Shown here one piece after another: positions 33,856 to 45,329 of a stretch of DNA of 64,000 bases (position 1 is the stretch's first letter; each line of letters opens with the position of its first letter). The stretch lies in NCBI RefSeq assembly GCF_914767665.1, contig NC_059501.1:9426501-9490500 (forward strand). Direction: 5' to 3'. The DNA is from Harmonia axyridis (taxonomy: Eukaryota; Arthropoda; Insecta; Coleoptera; Coccinellidae). A model generated the notes under the pieces. That model saw nothing but the letters and a program-made list of their open reading frames with translations. It had not been told where the DNA came from and did not search any database. A program made the position numbers and the translations under genes.

Positions 33856-35871
33856 AAAGGACCCCGCACGTTTAGTACGGGAAATGGCTTTCCGTGAATT
33901 TGACTGAATTTTTGATATGTTGTAGTTCTTGATGAACTGATCAGAAAAGTCCTTAGCCACAAAGCTCAAAAATGGACAGTTTTCGAGATATGGAGCTTTG
34001 AAAATGGATTTTTTGCAATTTTTGGGGTTTTTGCTCATCAATTGGGGAGCTCTCATTTCTGGTTTTGATGGAATTTGGATGTTCGGCGGCCAGAACCCGA
34101 CTGAGAAATGATCTACCTTGGTTATATTAGGCACCGCCATCGATAATTTTTTATACACTGCTCCACATTGGCTATGAAATGAGATACAAAATCCAAGATC
34201 TTCCATACATCTTTTCATGCCACACAGAATAATTCACATGACCGAGAAACGACATATTGTGAGATTTTTTTAAGACAGGCCATAATAACTGAATCCTCAT
34301 ATATAATAATATCAAATATGTTAGCCAAAATGTTCATAACCAGGCACCGCTAGCTGTAATGGGGGAAAATGGGAAAATCATAATCATATATCCTCAGGGA
34401 TAACAATTGTGATCACTATTGATCTCATTTACATATGATATGTGATTTGTTTCTCACAAATCTCGATAATCTGACAATGGGGTGCCAAGACATTTTCCTC
34501 AGAATGTCTCGAAATTGATGATAGCATCTCACAGACAAACGAATCCGTGAAAATGTCTGCAGTTTTGATACAATACAATACTATCTGGGTAGAATATAGA
34601 AGTCCAAGTGTTGGAAGCTAACTATGAATGGAACTTCCGATATTAACCCACGAATTCTTGAAAATAATTTTTTTTTTCTATGAACTTTTTGAACTTCACA
34701 CATACGAATGAATATTATCTAATAATATGATCGTTGGCTAAATGAACGAGTAGATCAATCAAAAACAATATAATAATGAGAATAACATTCATAATAATAA
34801 TAACAATAATGATAATTTTGCCCTCGATTCGATTCATAATATTCTAAATGATTTCTTGCGATTGCTAATATAATTTCAAATTGTTTTTTGTTTATTATCA
34901 TTATTGTTATTATTATTATGAATGTCACTCTCATTATTATATTGTTTTTGATTGATCTACTCATTCATTCAGCCAACGATCATATTATTAGATAGTATTC
35001 ATTCGTATGTGTGAAGTTCAAAAAGTTCATAGAAAAAAAAATTATTTTCAAGAATTCGTGGGTTAATATCGGATGTTCCATTCATAGTTAGCTTCCAACA
35101 CTTGGACTTCTATATTCTACCCGTATAGTACTATATTGCATCAAAACTGCAGACATTTTCACGGATTCGTTTGTCTGTGAGATGCTATCATCAATTTCGA
35201 GACATTCCAAGGAAAATGTCTTGGCACCCCATTGTCAGATTATCGAGATTTGTGAGAAACAAATCACATATCATATGTAAATGAGATCAATAGTGATCAC
35301 AATTGTTATCCCCGAGGAAATATGATTATGATTTTCCCATTTTCCCCCATTACAGCTCGCGATGCCTGGTTATGAACATTTCGGCTAACATATTTGATAT
35401 TATTGGACATCAGATATATGAGGATTCAGATATTATGGCCTGTCTTAAAAAAATCTCACAATATGTCGTTTCTCGGTCATGTGAATTATTCTGGCGTCAT
35501 CTTGTGGCTTGAAAAGATGTATGGAAGATCTTGGATTTTTTATCTCATTTCATAGCCAATGTGGAGCAGTGTATAAAAAATTATCGATGGCGGTGCCTAA
35601 TATAACCAAGGTAGATCATTTCTCAGTCGGGTTCTGGCCGCCGAACATCCAAATTCCATCAGAACCAGAAATGAGAGCTCCCCGATTGATGAGCAAAAAC
35701 CCCAAAAATTGCAAAAAATCCATTTTCAAAGCTCCATATCTCGAAAACTGTCCATTTTTGAGCTTTGTGGCTAAGGACTTTTCTGATCAGTTCATCAAGT
35801 ACTACAACATATCAAAAATTCAGCCAAATTCACGGAAAGCCATTTTCCGTACTAAACGTGCGGGGTCCTTT
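33856..35871. mobile_element. Fold-back element, copy 1 (about 0.95-kb inverted arms)
   Basis: The left arm 33856-34817 is the near-perfect reverse complement of the right arm about 34894-35871, around a spacer of about 75 bp. The ends read AAAGGACCCCGCACGTTT and its complement. The arms differ at scattered bases only. Each arm contains an outward-ending ORF of about 120 codons starting MKRCMEDLGF, but differences between arms are largely amino-acid changing, which argues against it being a maintained protein. No transposase is encoded, so the element is non-autonomous. Target-site duplication is not evident from the immediate flanks. Confidence 0.9.
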
Positions 35872-35981
35872 ATTTTAATTTATCACTACAGGAAAAATTG
35901 TGAGGATTGTAATAATTTGCAAATACAGTATCTTACATATTATAAAATTATAAACACTCGGGAAAAAATTATATGTCTAAC

Positions 35982-36049
35982 TTGGCAGCAAAGTAGATTG
36001 ACTGCCTTAGCTAAATTCCGCGGCAGTCAATCTACTACTTTGTTGCCTA
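35982..36049. repeat. Hairpin of about 24 bp beside fold-back copy 1
   Basis: TTGGCAGCAAAGTAGATTGA and the following CTGCC pair with GGCAGTCAATCTAC-TACTTTGTTGCC, with one 3-nt insertion and a 14-nt loop (TTAGCTAAATTCCG). It begins 110 bp after the fold-back element. Confidence 0.7.
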
Positions 36050-39000
36050 GTAAAAAAAATCTATTCTATATCATTAAACTCGTAAGCGCTTCTCCCACCG
36101 AAATACCAACCATTTTGGATGCCTTTTGACATTGATTGTTCTGGGTTTGAATAGAGAAACAAGAAAAACTAAAAATACTGGAAGAAAGAGCAATGTCGAA
36201 CTAACGCAAACATTCTCACCTTGTGAGTATTTGCTATTATTGCGCAATTAATGGATAAAGTTTGTGGAAATTTGCCAACGAGTTTCCGAATTCACGTCGA
36301 CGTGAACGACCAATAGGAAAAAATTACAATATATATCCGTTGCGTAGTAACGACCGCGGCAATTGACGTTTCTCTTTCTCGAGTAGGTATTACGTATGAT
36401 GCATAGGTTTTCTATGCATCTCAGTATTACGAATTGTTTATCGAACCCGAAAGAATATAAATATAAATATAGTGAATTAAATCGATTCAATTACAGAAAT
36501 TCCAGATTTGACTTAAATATCAATACGGAATGTACCCGGATAGATGTTTTCCGAATTTTGGAAGATGCAACATGAAAATAATTAGACCGAGGATGGATAA
36601 GATCAAAATTCATTTATGCAATGATTTCTTTCCATAATTGAAAAGTGCACATTTCCAACGGATAATAAGGGGGATTACAGATAATTTATATGTTATTCCA
36701 TTATTGATAACAATAATCGACAAAACAGTATCTATGTGAGGGAAGAAACGCTTTCTGAAAAAAAGCTCGACTTGTTTAGGCGTTTTTCAACCCTTCACAA
36801 GTGAATAAAACGGGATGTAGGGATTCGTTTAGAAAGAAGAAGAACGGAATTTTGATACAGTGCCGAAGCTTCATGACGAAAGTACATGGTTTCTTTAAAA
36901 AGGTTTTTAAACTCGAAGAAAAAGTTGATTATCGGCAAGAAGTGAAAATTTGGAAGTATCGCTTTCTCGCGTTGTTTGCTAAATGGAGGTTGTGTATCTG
37001 CTCGATCAGTAGTGGGATAAAAGAAATTTGGTCGTTATGGAGCCCTTTTTTCGATATTCGATTTAATTTTCTTGAAAAACACATGCAGAAATTCATAAAT
37101 TCATACAAAATTTGACGTTTCTGATAAATCTGTGGTCTCTGATATGATATATCGATGGTTTCCGTATAACCCAAGAGTCTGGTATTATAGATGTCAGGCG
37201 CATAACTACGATGTTATAGTATTTTTCATTAAATTCTCCATCATATTAGACTACAAATTGAAAGAAAACGATCACAGGAATGTTTCGTGAATCATCCTTG
37301 ATAGTAATTTTAGACTTTTCATTCACTAATTCGTATACAACGTGAGTATGAAGAATAATCTTATTGTATATTTAATGTTCTGATTAACCAATAGAATCCG
37401 TAAATTTTCCATAGTAACGGCGTATTGATAAGTAGATATCTCCTTGACGACGTGATATAATCGTTTTGGTGTTTCGACTTCCATATTTGGATAATTTCCA
37501 TATTAACACTCTTTCGTCAAAAAAAAAATAAAAGTCGAGCTAATTGAAATGTCATTGGATTATCAAAATGCAGTGCTTTGGTTATTGTTATTGAAATTAT
37601 TCATTATATAATCGTAACGAATACCAACTCGAGCATAGACAATATATTTCGATTATACGAACATAGTTCGCAAAACACCACTCGAGATGCGCTCTCTTCT
37701 CGTATATATTGCGGTGTATAATCGAATATTGTGTCTCGTGATGTCATAGCTGATAATACAACGTGAGTAAAGAATATTCTTGATAACAGAAAAAAATGCA
37801 GAAGAACTCAATCATTTGATGTGGAAATAATAGGGTTTTCCACGTTCTCATATTATACAGGGTGTACAATTTTCGAATGCCAATTATAATTCAAGAAATC
37901 TTATGAAATCTGAAAATTGGGATTATGGCTTCAGGTTAATCTTCTCTTTCATAATTTGCGAAGATATATAGTATATGAATGTATAATTTCCGAGTACCAA
38001 TTCAACGTCTCTGGAGAACAGATACCTTTTGAGATCTGATAATTAAAATTATAGCTCGAGGTTTTTCTTCCATGGTATGATTCTTGAAGGTTTGAATTAT
38101 GTGATTGACGATCATAGAGGGTGTACCATTTTCTGAGATTTTATCCACACATGTTTTATTTTTTCAAGTTAATAATTTTTGTATGGCTTTATCTCAAAAG
38201 AATATATATTTCCGAGTACTCATGAAGATCTACAATAGAATATAATACCACTGGTTATGCCCTGGACTTATTGAGTGAAGTTGAAGTCTCCAGGAGTGCA
38301 ATTGACGTATGAACAGCTCAATAGCTGTTTTCCTAATTTTTTCAATATTCATTTCATCAATGAAACTTACACTAAGCACAATCATAACGTGAATACACAT
38401 GTTGTACCGGGAACAGAAAATCTGAGGGCAACGTTGCCATATTATAGTGATCCGGGTTTCGGCTTCAGAAAGCTATTGTGGAATATCTCTCCAGCTATCT
38501 TCTTCAAGTTCGAGTTTTAGGGCTCGACGTCTCTCCTCAGGAGATGTCTTGTTTATTTTAATGCATTCAAATTCGATTCTATCTTCCCCCTATCCGACTC
38601 ATACGGCGTTATAAAACGGGATTCGTCAACACAACATTCCTCGACGACGGAAATAAGAGCTCCTGAATAAACCATTTTCTGTTGATATGAAATTCAATTA
38701 ACCGAAAATAAAAGACGGGCTGAATGCTCGTGACAGGGGCGCTCCAGAGATCGTTTAGGTTCGAGTAATACAAAGCTGTAAGCTTTATTTTTCATTCCAG
38801 TTTGTTACATTTTTTTTTTCGAATTTGTTGATGGTGTTTTTTATACCAATATCTCATGTTCGAAATGTCGAAATTTTGAATCTGAGTAAGATGCGAGTTA
38901 TTCTCTTTTTATAATACAATAAAAATAATAATGTTATAATAAAAGAAAAATACATCATCTCTGTCCTTTGTTTTTTTCATTAATTTTGAGGAATTCATGT

Positions 39001-39220
39001 ATTCGAATGAAAAGAAACACCAATAGTAATTTTCAATTCACTGTCCTCTATATCCTTGAGATATTTACTCTTCGACTTTTATGAACTGTAAACGTCTTTA
39101 CTTTTCAATAACAATAATACCTTGAGTTTGCAAGAATACAATTAACTCGAAATAATGGTTTTATCGTCTGTCAATTAATTACAAGGTAAATAGTATACTG
39201 GTATGCAGATCATTTTTCAA
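36050..39220. other. No gene recognised, apart from the repeat at 37.9 kb
   Basis: A 104-codon Lys-rich frame (36801-37115, non-ATG start) is unassigned. TACAACGTGAGTA occurs twice (37338 and 37758). Confidence 0.35.
37862..38250 (+). repeat. Degenerate tandem repeat, unit about 120-130 bp
   Basis: GTGTACAATTTTCGAATGCC (37862), TGTATAATTTCCGAGTACC (37980), GTGTACCATTTTCTGAG (38120) and ATATATTTCCGAGTACTC (38203) head successive diverged copies, with a further shared TGAAATCTGAAAATTGGGAT-like block in the first two. It is preceded by TATACAGGG. Confidence 0.5.
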
Positions 39221-39236
39221 TTCTGAAAAAAGTACC

Positions 39237-39305
39237 CCCTCGAGCGGGACTCGAACCCGCAATCTCCGAATTACTACTCCAGTGCTCCACCACTGAGCGC
39301 TGTGA
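39237..39305 (-). ncRNA. tRNA-like sequence (SINE head or tRNA pseudogene)
   Basis: The minus strand has a D arm (GCTC AGTGGTG GAGC), an anticodon arm (CTGGA/TTCGG around GTAGTAA, which would give anticodon AGT) and a perfect T arm (GCGGG TTCGAGT CCCGC) with a consensus B box GGTTCGAGTCC. The 5' acceptor half does not pair with the 3' half (TCGAGGG), so it is not a functional tRNA as read. A T6 run at 39231-39226, a polymerase III terminator, lies just downstream. It could be a tRNA-derived SINE head. Confidence 0.6.
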
Positions 39306-39689
39306 ACGGTTACAAGAAGAGCAAAGTTGTTACTACCATGAATTATAACCGCTCAATAAAATAGAAGAAAAGAAATTATATTGTTCATGGAAATATTCAT
39401 CGAATTCTGTGCCCAATTAATTATTAAATATCTCACTTTTCCTATTGATGAATATGACATTTTGCCATTAAAATAGCTGAACATCAAAATTGAACCAAGT
39501 TTTCTGAAAAACTCATAATAATTCATTGTATTCTTCCACTGAATCAGTGAAATTAATTCAATTATTCCGATATTTTCTCTATTTTGTGGTGGATAATTTT
39601 TTAGATGAAGCGATTTCGGTTCAAAATCTTCGACTCTTCTGAAGAACCTAGGTTTCGTATCTGCCTATTAGTGTGTACAGTGTGGTCTA

Positions 39690-39850
39690 ACCAGTAAAAA
39701 TTAAGTTCTTAAAAATACTGTATTCGTCAAAATAGTCACCTTCATTAGTACTTCAATGCTCCTCTTACATTTCAATACCTCTTCTGTAGAAAGATTCGTT
39801 TTTGCCTCTGAAATAGGCACTTTCTTCATTAGAACCAAATTTCTTTTTCA
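39690..39850 (-). pseudogene. Mariner-type transposase C-terminal remnant
   Basis: The minus strand reads FRGKNESFYRRGIEM, then after a stop a degenerate GDYFDE segment. This is the conserved end of mariner-type transposases (FYRRGIEKL...GDYV pattern). Only about 50 codons remain. Confidence 0.5.
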
Positions 39851-39859
39851 TTTCTTTTT

Positions 39860-41800
39860 TAACGTGTTTATCGATGAAACAGAGTCTAAATAACACTTAT
39901 CAAGCCATTGCGTCGCTTGCACAGTATTTTTTCATTAATACACGAATCTCATGTTTTGTGTTTTTTAGGAATGAATGAAATTGTGTTTATAGTATTACAT
40001 AATGCTTTGTTCTCAAGGCTAGTCATTTCACAAGTTAATTCAGTAATTATATTCCTAAATTCTTTAAAATTATAGATGCGTTCATTCAGAATTCTTCACT
40101 TGCTCACAGATTTTTGACTGAATTTGTATGTAAAAAACGGTTGAACGGTTCATGCATTATTCCTTAAAAAATGTTCATGAATAAAAATTTGAATGAGCAC
40201 TCAAAATCTCTTGACTCTACATCAGTGTTTTCTGATATTTGTATTCTGCACTACTTTCTACAAAAAAATAAAATTCTTAAAGCGCATGATTCAAGAGGAA
40301 ACACCCACATTGAATACAATTTCAATAAGCATTCCACCAAAACCCAAACAATTACAACTATCCCATAATCACATCGATTAACACCAACGAAAATTCAATC
40401 TATGTCTAGAAACACAAATAGTTTCTCAAACAGCCCAAACCTAGAAGCTCGTCCTCGTCCTGTCCACTACTGACCCGCTGGCCTCAACCCCAAACCGGAA
40501 TAATTATCTCTCGCACACCACTGATTGATACACGAAACCATTACATCGCACAAGTCTATTAAAGGGGTTGTTGAACAACATCACAATGTTGTGTCCATCC
40601 CTCTGTGTGAATATGCCCCGGCCTCAGAGTATACACAAAGGACATCCTTCAAGAGATGGGAAACGACGTGTTGATGCCTTCAGGACAAAGACGGCGTAGT
40701 TCCTGATTCTCGTGTTTGGAATTGACAAAAAAAACTGCAAATTTTGCACTATCGTTTATTACTTCCCCGTTAAATATCTGGATAATAAAAAGACGATTAG
40801 CAATGGTTTAATTTTCTGTAGTAATATCCCTAGAACATTGATAATAGACGAGATAATTTTATGACAATCAAAAGCACGTTATATACTCTTACCAAGATAC
40901 GAGCTCGCGAAAGTTGTCATAAAATTATGAGACATTTGTCAATGTCCGAGAGATATTCGGTGGCAAATTTTTGGATAGAAAAATTTATGTTTTTATTCAA
41001 ATTTAATTGAACATTAGATTCGTTGCTGTTCTCTACTGTAGATACCATTTCATCGTGGGCATCTCGGGCTGATTTAAATACTATATTGTTAAACGGGTCG
41101 ATCATAATGTTAATAGGTAGTTATTATAGACCTTTTTGCAAGATTTTGCACATAACGTTGCACATTGTCTTCACTGTTGCTTCTTTATATTCGGTCCCGT
41201 CTTTTTTTTCATATTGTTCGCACAATCTTTCAGTATCCACGTCAATTCTTCTAAGATCCTATGTTCATTCATTTCATATTCTCGTTCGCAGCAAAAATCC
41301 ATAAATATTCCCTAAATATATTTGTGACTGTATTTTGTATTTCTGGGAATTTTTCTTCGATTAGCGCATTTATACTCTGTTATACTTTGAACATACGCAT
41401 TGCCAAAGCGTGACGTTTTGAAATTCATTTGTAATGAAGTTGTCAAATTCAATCCTGTTATCATAGTGATTGGTAATTGCACAGAATGCACAGTATGAAA
41501 TGTTGAAATGATTGGGTGAAATTGTTTCATATGACACAAAATGACAAAATTTGATTGTTTGTTAGAACTGTCAAAAAATTCTCGGAGTTTCTTGCTATGG
41601 TCCTACTGAGTATAATAAAATTTTCAACAAAAAATTATAGCTGAATTGGTTTTGGATAATCTTGAAGCTCATTCATTGAAAATTGGCTTTAAATATTTGA
41701 ACACTCGATTGTTCATCAAAATGGAAAACCAAAACTCCATTGAATGAAGTATTGTATTTTGTAGCTCACAGTTCTTGACGAAGTAAATGATTAATACAAA
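39860..41800. other. No gene recognised
   Basis: AT-rich with a more balanced stretch at 40440-40700. No splice-bounded or conserved frame was seen. Confidence 0.45.
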
Positions 41801-41803
41801 CTC

Positions 41804-42748
41804 TTAATAAAAGGGTGTTTTTTTTTTTCGAGGTATAAAACTTTAAGTTAGCATTACTGTTCAAGATGGCGTCCGATTTAACAGCTGTCAATTGATTTAT
41901 TCTCAGTTTGGTTTGGCAATTCATCATGAATAGACTCACGCCTGAACAACGCTTGCAAATAGTGCAATTTTATTTCGAAAATAATGGTTCTGTGCGGAAT
42001 ACGTATCGCGCACTACGTCCATTTTAGCGATGAAGCGCACTTCTGGTTGAATGGCTACGTCAACAAACAAAACTGCCACATTTGGAGTGAAGCTAATCCT
42101 CAAGTGTATGTCGAAACACCGTTACATCCAGAAAAACTGACTGTTTGGTGCGCTTTATGGGCTGGTGGAATCATTGGTCCGTACTTCTTCAAAAACGATG
42201 ATGGCCAGAACGTTACAGTCAATGGTGATCGGTATAAAGCCATAATTACTAACTTTTTCATTCCTGAATTGAGCAACCATGATGTCCAGGAGCTGTGGTT
42301 CCAACAAGACGGCGCAACATGTCACACAGCTCGTGCCACAATCGATTTATTGAAAGACACGTTTGGTGAACGCCTAATTTCACGTTTTGGACCTGTGAAT
42401 TGGCCTCCAAGATCTTGTGATTTAACACCGCTAGACTACTGTCTGTGGGGCTATGTAAAGTAATTGGTCTATGCGGATAAGCCACAAACCCTTGACCATT
42501 TGGAAGACAACATTCGCCGTATTATTGCCGATATACGGCCACAAATGTTGGAAAAAGTCATCGAAAATTGGACGTCCAGATTGGACTACATCCGAGACAG
42601 CCGTGGCGGATATATGCCACAAATCATATTTAAAATGTAATGCCACGAGATTATCTTGCGGATAAATAAAATTCATGTCAATCGAATAATCTATCGTTGT
42701 TTTATTGCAATTTAAAGTTCTATAGCTCTAAAAAACACCCCTTATTAA
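41804..42748 (+). mobile_element. Internally deleted mariner-superfamily transposon with both inverted ends
   Basis: Imperfect terminal inverted repeats are visible: TTAATAAAAGGGTGTTTTTT on the left and, reversed, TTAATAAGGGGTGTTTTTTA on the right. Inner matches around AACTTTAA extend them to about 35 bp. TA/TTAA-like flanks agree with TA-target insertion. It holds a damaged transposase gene whose N-terminal and catalytic parts have been joined by a deletion of roughly 130 codons. Confidence 0.85.
41926..42640 (+). pseudogene. Mariner-type transposase, deleted and frameshifted
   Basis: The ATG at 41926 opens 33 codons (MNRLTPEQRLQIVQFYFENN...) of the N-terminal helix-turn-helix domain, ending in TAG. 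The catalytic region follows in another frame: FSDEAHFWLNG (first Asp), WFQQDGATCHTA (second Asp) and NWPPRSCDLTPLDYCLWGYV (third Asp, 36 residues between). An in-frame TAA at 42461 precedes the last 58 codons, ending MPQIIFKM. The DNA-binding linker and second helix-turn-helix are absent. Transposase is expected to cut and paste the element at TA. This copy cannot encode an active enzyme. Confidence 0.88.
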
Positions 42749-42749
42749 C

Positions 42750-44210
42750 TGTACCGAAAGAATCAAATTTTCGTGTTCTTCTGTAGAAAAGTAAAACTGA
42801 ACGACGCATCAAATCACGCCTATACCCTGAAGACATCCACTGAAACCATAACCATCAATTTCATTCGGGTGAATGAAGTGCTGAAACTTCAACAATAATA
42901 ATTTAACACTTTGACCTGGTTTGGAAACAGTCTTCTTCGGTTAATTTTGCTGAGACCACGATCTCAGTGGTTACATTAACAACTTCGTTAACTACACCTG
43001 ATAAATTTTCCACATGTGGAGAAACATCTTGAACAGCGCTTTCACATTACAGAGGCAATTTCTGCTGGTTTTAATGATCTCAATTATAACACCCCTAAAT
43101 GAGTGGAGCGTGCAAGAAATTCTGGAATACCCATCATCGAAAGAAAGGATGAGGGTATCTTTTATATTCCAGGAATATTGTTCTCTACACTTGTTTCTCA
43201 ATTTCGAAGGAAATTTTTTTCATTTGATGTCAATTGTTTCGCTACACAATAGCTTCTTCAGATTCTACATTTTCAGTAAGTTAAGTGTAATTGGAAATGT
43301 AAAATTCAATTTAATAAAATATTATTTTATTTTACATAAGAAATGACCTTCCATCGAATGAAGACCGAGCTATAGTTGAAACAGACTGAAAACAGTAAAA
43401 ACAGTTTTTGCCGTAAAGCTTATATCCCGAGTGATGCAGTTCTTGCGAGAGATGCGTAGCACACGGCGCCATCTCTCGGGTGAGCAAAAAGTCACTACAA
43501 ATTTCTCAGAAACTAGTCCAACAATGATGAAATATGATGTGAAGAATATTGAACTGCTCAACGGTTCACCGATATAATTACAGAAAATGTATCTCTTTCC
43601 TATTTCCAACATAGCAAATCTCTCAAAATATATATCCCATCAGCTCATTTCACTCGACATTTTGAGATGTTCCAGAACCGTAACGCAGTGCGAATTCCAT
43701 AGTTATTATTCAGGATGCCTTTGGAGGAGACAATTTAATCAATTTTAATGTCGCGTACTAATTGTTTTCGTTTGTTCGCTCCCTCTCTACTGAATTGTGA
43801 ATTGTGTTTTAAAATTCCGGATACAGTCCACTTGTATTCTCGTAGGCGACTAGATTGAGCTGGGATTAGACGAGACACTTTCATGAGGAAATGGAAACAG
43901 AATTTTTGATTATTTTTGGCATAAAAACGCACTTTGGGAGTTCAGATGTTAAATCTGAAGGCGACAAATTTGCATTGAATAAAAAGGGGATATTGTTATT
44001 TCATTTATCAGTGAATATGTTCTCTCGACTAAGGAACTTTACATAAAAACGAAAACTAGAATGCATTCATCTGCAACTTGTTGTTTCATAAGAGGATTCA
44101 TTTTGAATAACCCGCCGTCTGGACAGCTCTCACTTGAAGAACTGTCATCTCTTGACATTCAACAAGTAAAAACTACGGCTTTACTAAAAATGGAATGCAC
44201 ACTTCAACAA
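42750..44210. other. No gene recognised
   Basis: Only short frames (the longest, 43014-43346, is hydrophobic and unremarkable). Confidence 0.45.
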
Positions 44211-44214
44211 GGCA

Positions 44215-44330
44215 TTAATAATAAATTATAATAAATAAATAATAAATTAATAATAATAAAGCTTTTTTGCGTCGTCGTGAATAACCCTGTCTGCCGGAAA
44301 TAATGATACTAATACAACAATTTGAACTGT
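44215..44330 (-). mobile_element. LINE 3' end fragment
   Basis: On the minus strand a sequence reading GYSRRRKKALLLLIYY in one frame runs into TTATTATTATTAATTTATT tracts, the appearance of a LINE 3' terminus with its repeat tail. It is opposite in orientation to the adjacent Jockey-type remnant. Confidence 0.45.
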
Positions 44331-45320
44331 TGGAACAAAATAGTGGCGCGAAGAATCGAAAGCGTGTGCATCGCTCAAGAACAACTGAGAATATAGCTTC
44401 TGTAGATCGCGGTATTGACGAAAAACAACCAGTTTTGTCGAGCAATGGTTTCTACCCAAAAACCTTATTTTCAATTTCGTGCGAAGATACATCTCTGAAG
44501 CCGGAGTTCCCCAAGGATCGTTGATAGGACAGCTGCTGTTCAAATTATACATGGCAGCCATACCAAAAATGAATAGATGCAAGATAACCCTATTTGAAGA
44601 TGACACTGCTTTTAACTATCACAGTAGAATGAGGAAAACAATTACTAGGCAGTTACAGATAGACCTAGATAAACTATTGGAATGAAATGAAGATTCAAAG
44701 TGAATACATCGAAAACTGTTGCAATCTACTTCGAAGGATCAACACCAAAAAAAGGAGAAAGCAGCAAATATCGAAATAGAAAATCAGACGATTGAATGGA
44801 AAAAGGAAGCAAAATATCTGGGAGTAATACAAGATGAAAGAATGAACTTAACACTATGTAGAAGAAAGCAGTAAAAGGCAAGGCAATTACACGGAAGACT
44901 GTACCTGCTGTTCAATCCACAAAGTGAATTTTCTTTAGAAAACAAGATGAACATAATGAAAATAGTGCTAATTACATATGCAAGTTAACCTGGTATAATA
45001 AGAAAGACAATAATGAAGATCAGTTCCAAAGTACACTAAATGCAGTAATCAGAACAGCGGTTGGCGCCTCATGGTTTGTAAGCAACCAACAAATCAGAGA
45101 AAAATTGAAAATTGAAACTAATGAGGAAATAGTTAACAAACAAATAAAGAAGACAATAGAGACGCTGAAAGAGCATGAGGATAAGGAATTGAAAAAGATA
45201 CTACAAATCAAAATAAGAATGACAGATAAGAGGAAATATCTCGTTCAAAGAACCAAATCGAAGAAAAAAGGGACATGCAGTAAGGAGAAAAGTCTCCTAA
45301 TTGGATATCAGTAGGAAATC
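44330..45320 (+). pseudogene. Jockey-type reverse transcriptase remnant
   Basis: A plus-strand piece at 44340-44420 (RTTENIASVDRGIDEKQ) may be the region before the catalytic core. From 44490 it reads SEAGVPQGSLIGQLLFKLYM, MNRCKITLFEDDTAFNYHS (the FADDT box altered to FEDDT) and RQLQIDLDKLLE. After frameshifts come EWKKEAKYLGVI, LHGRLYLLF and VIRTAVGASWFVSNQQ, and a Lys-rich C-terminus ending near GYQ at 45314. A deletion removed the palm core between 44440 and 44480. Confidence 0.75.
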
Positions 45321-45329
45321 GGAGAAATT

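Noticed and set aside
33796..34218. 140-codon minus-strand ORF starting MKRCMEDLGF, with matching plus-strand ORFs at 35509-36129 and 49991-50326
   Set aside because: All are the same stretch of fold-back arm read outward. Differences between arms are mostly amino-acid changing, and the frames run past the element end into unrelated flank. This is repeat sequence that happens to be open, not a maintained protein.
34755..34964. Ile/Tyr-rich 69-codon ORF at the fold-back centre
   Set aside because: It is translated simple AT-rich repeat in the palindrome loop and inner arms.
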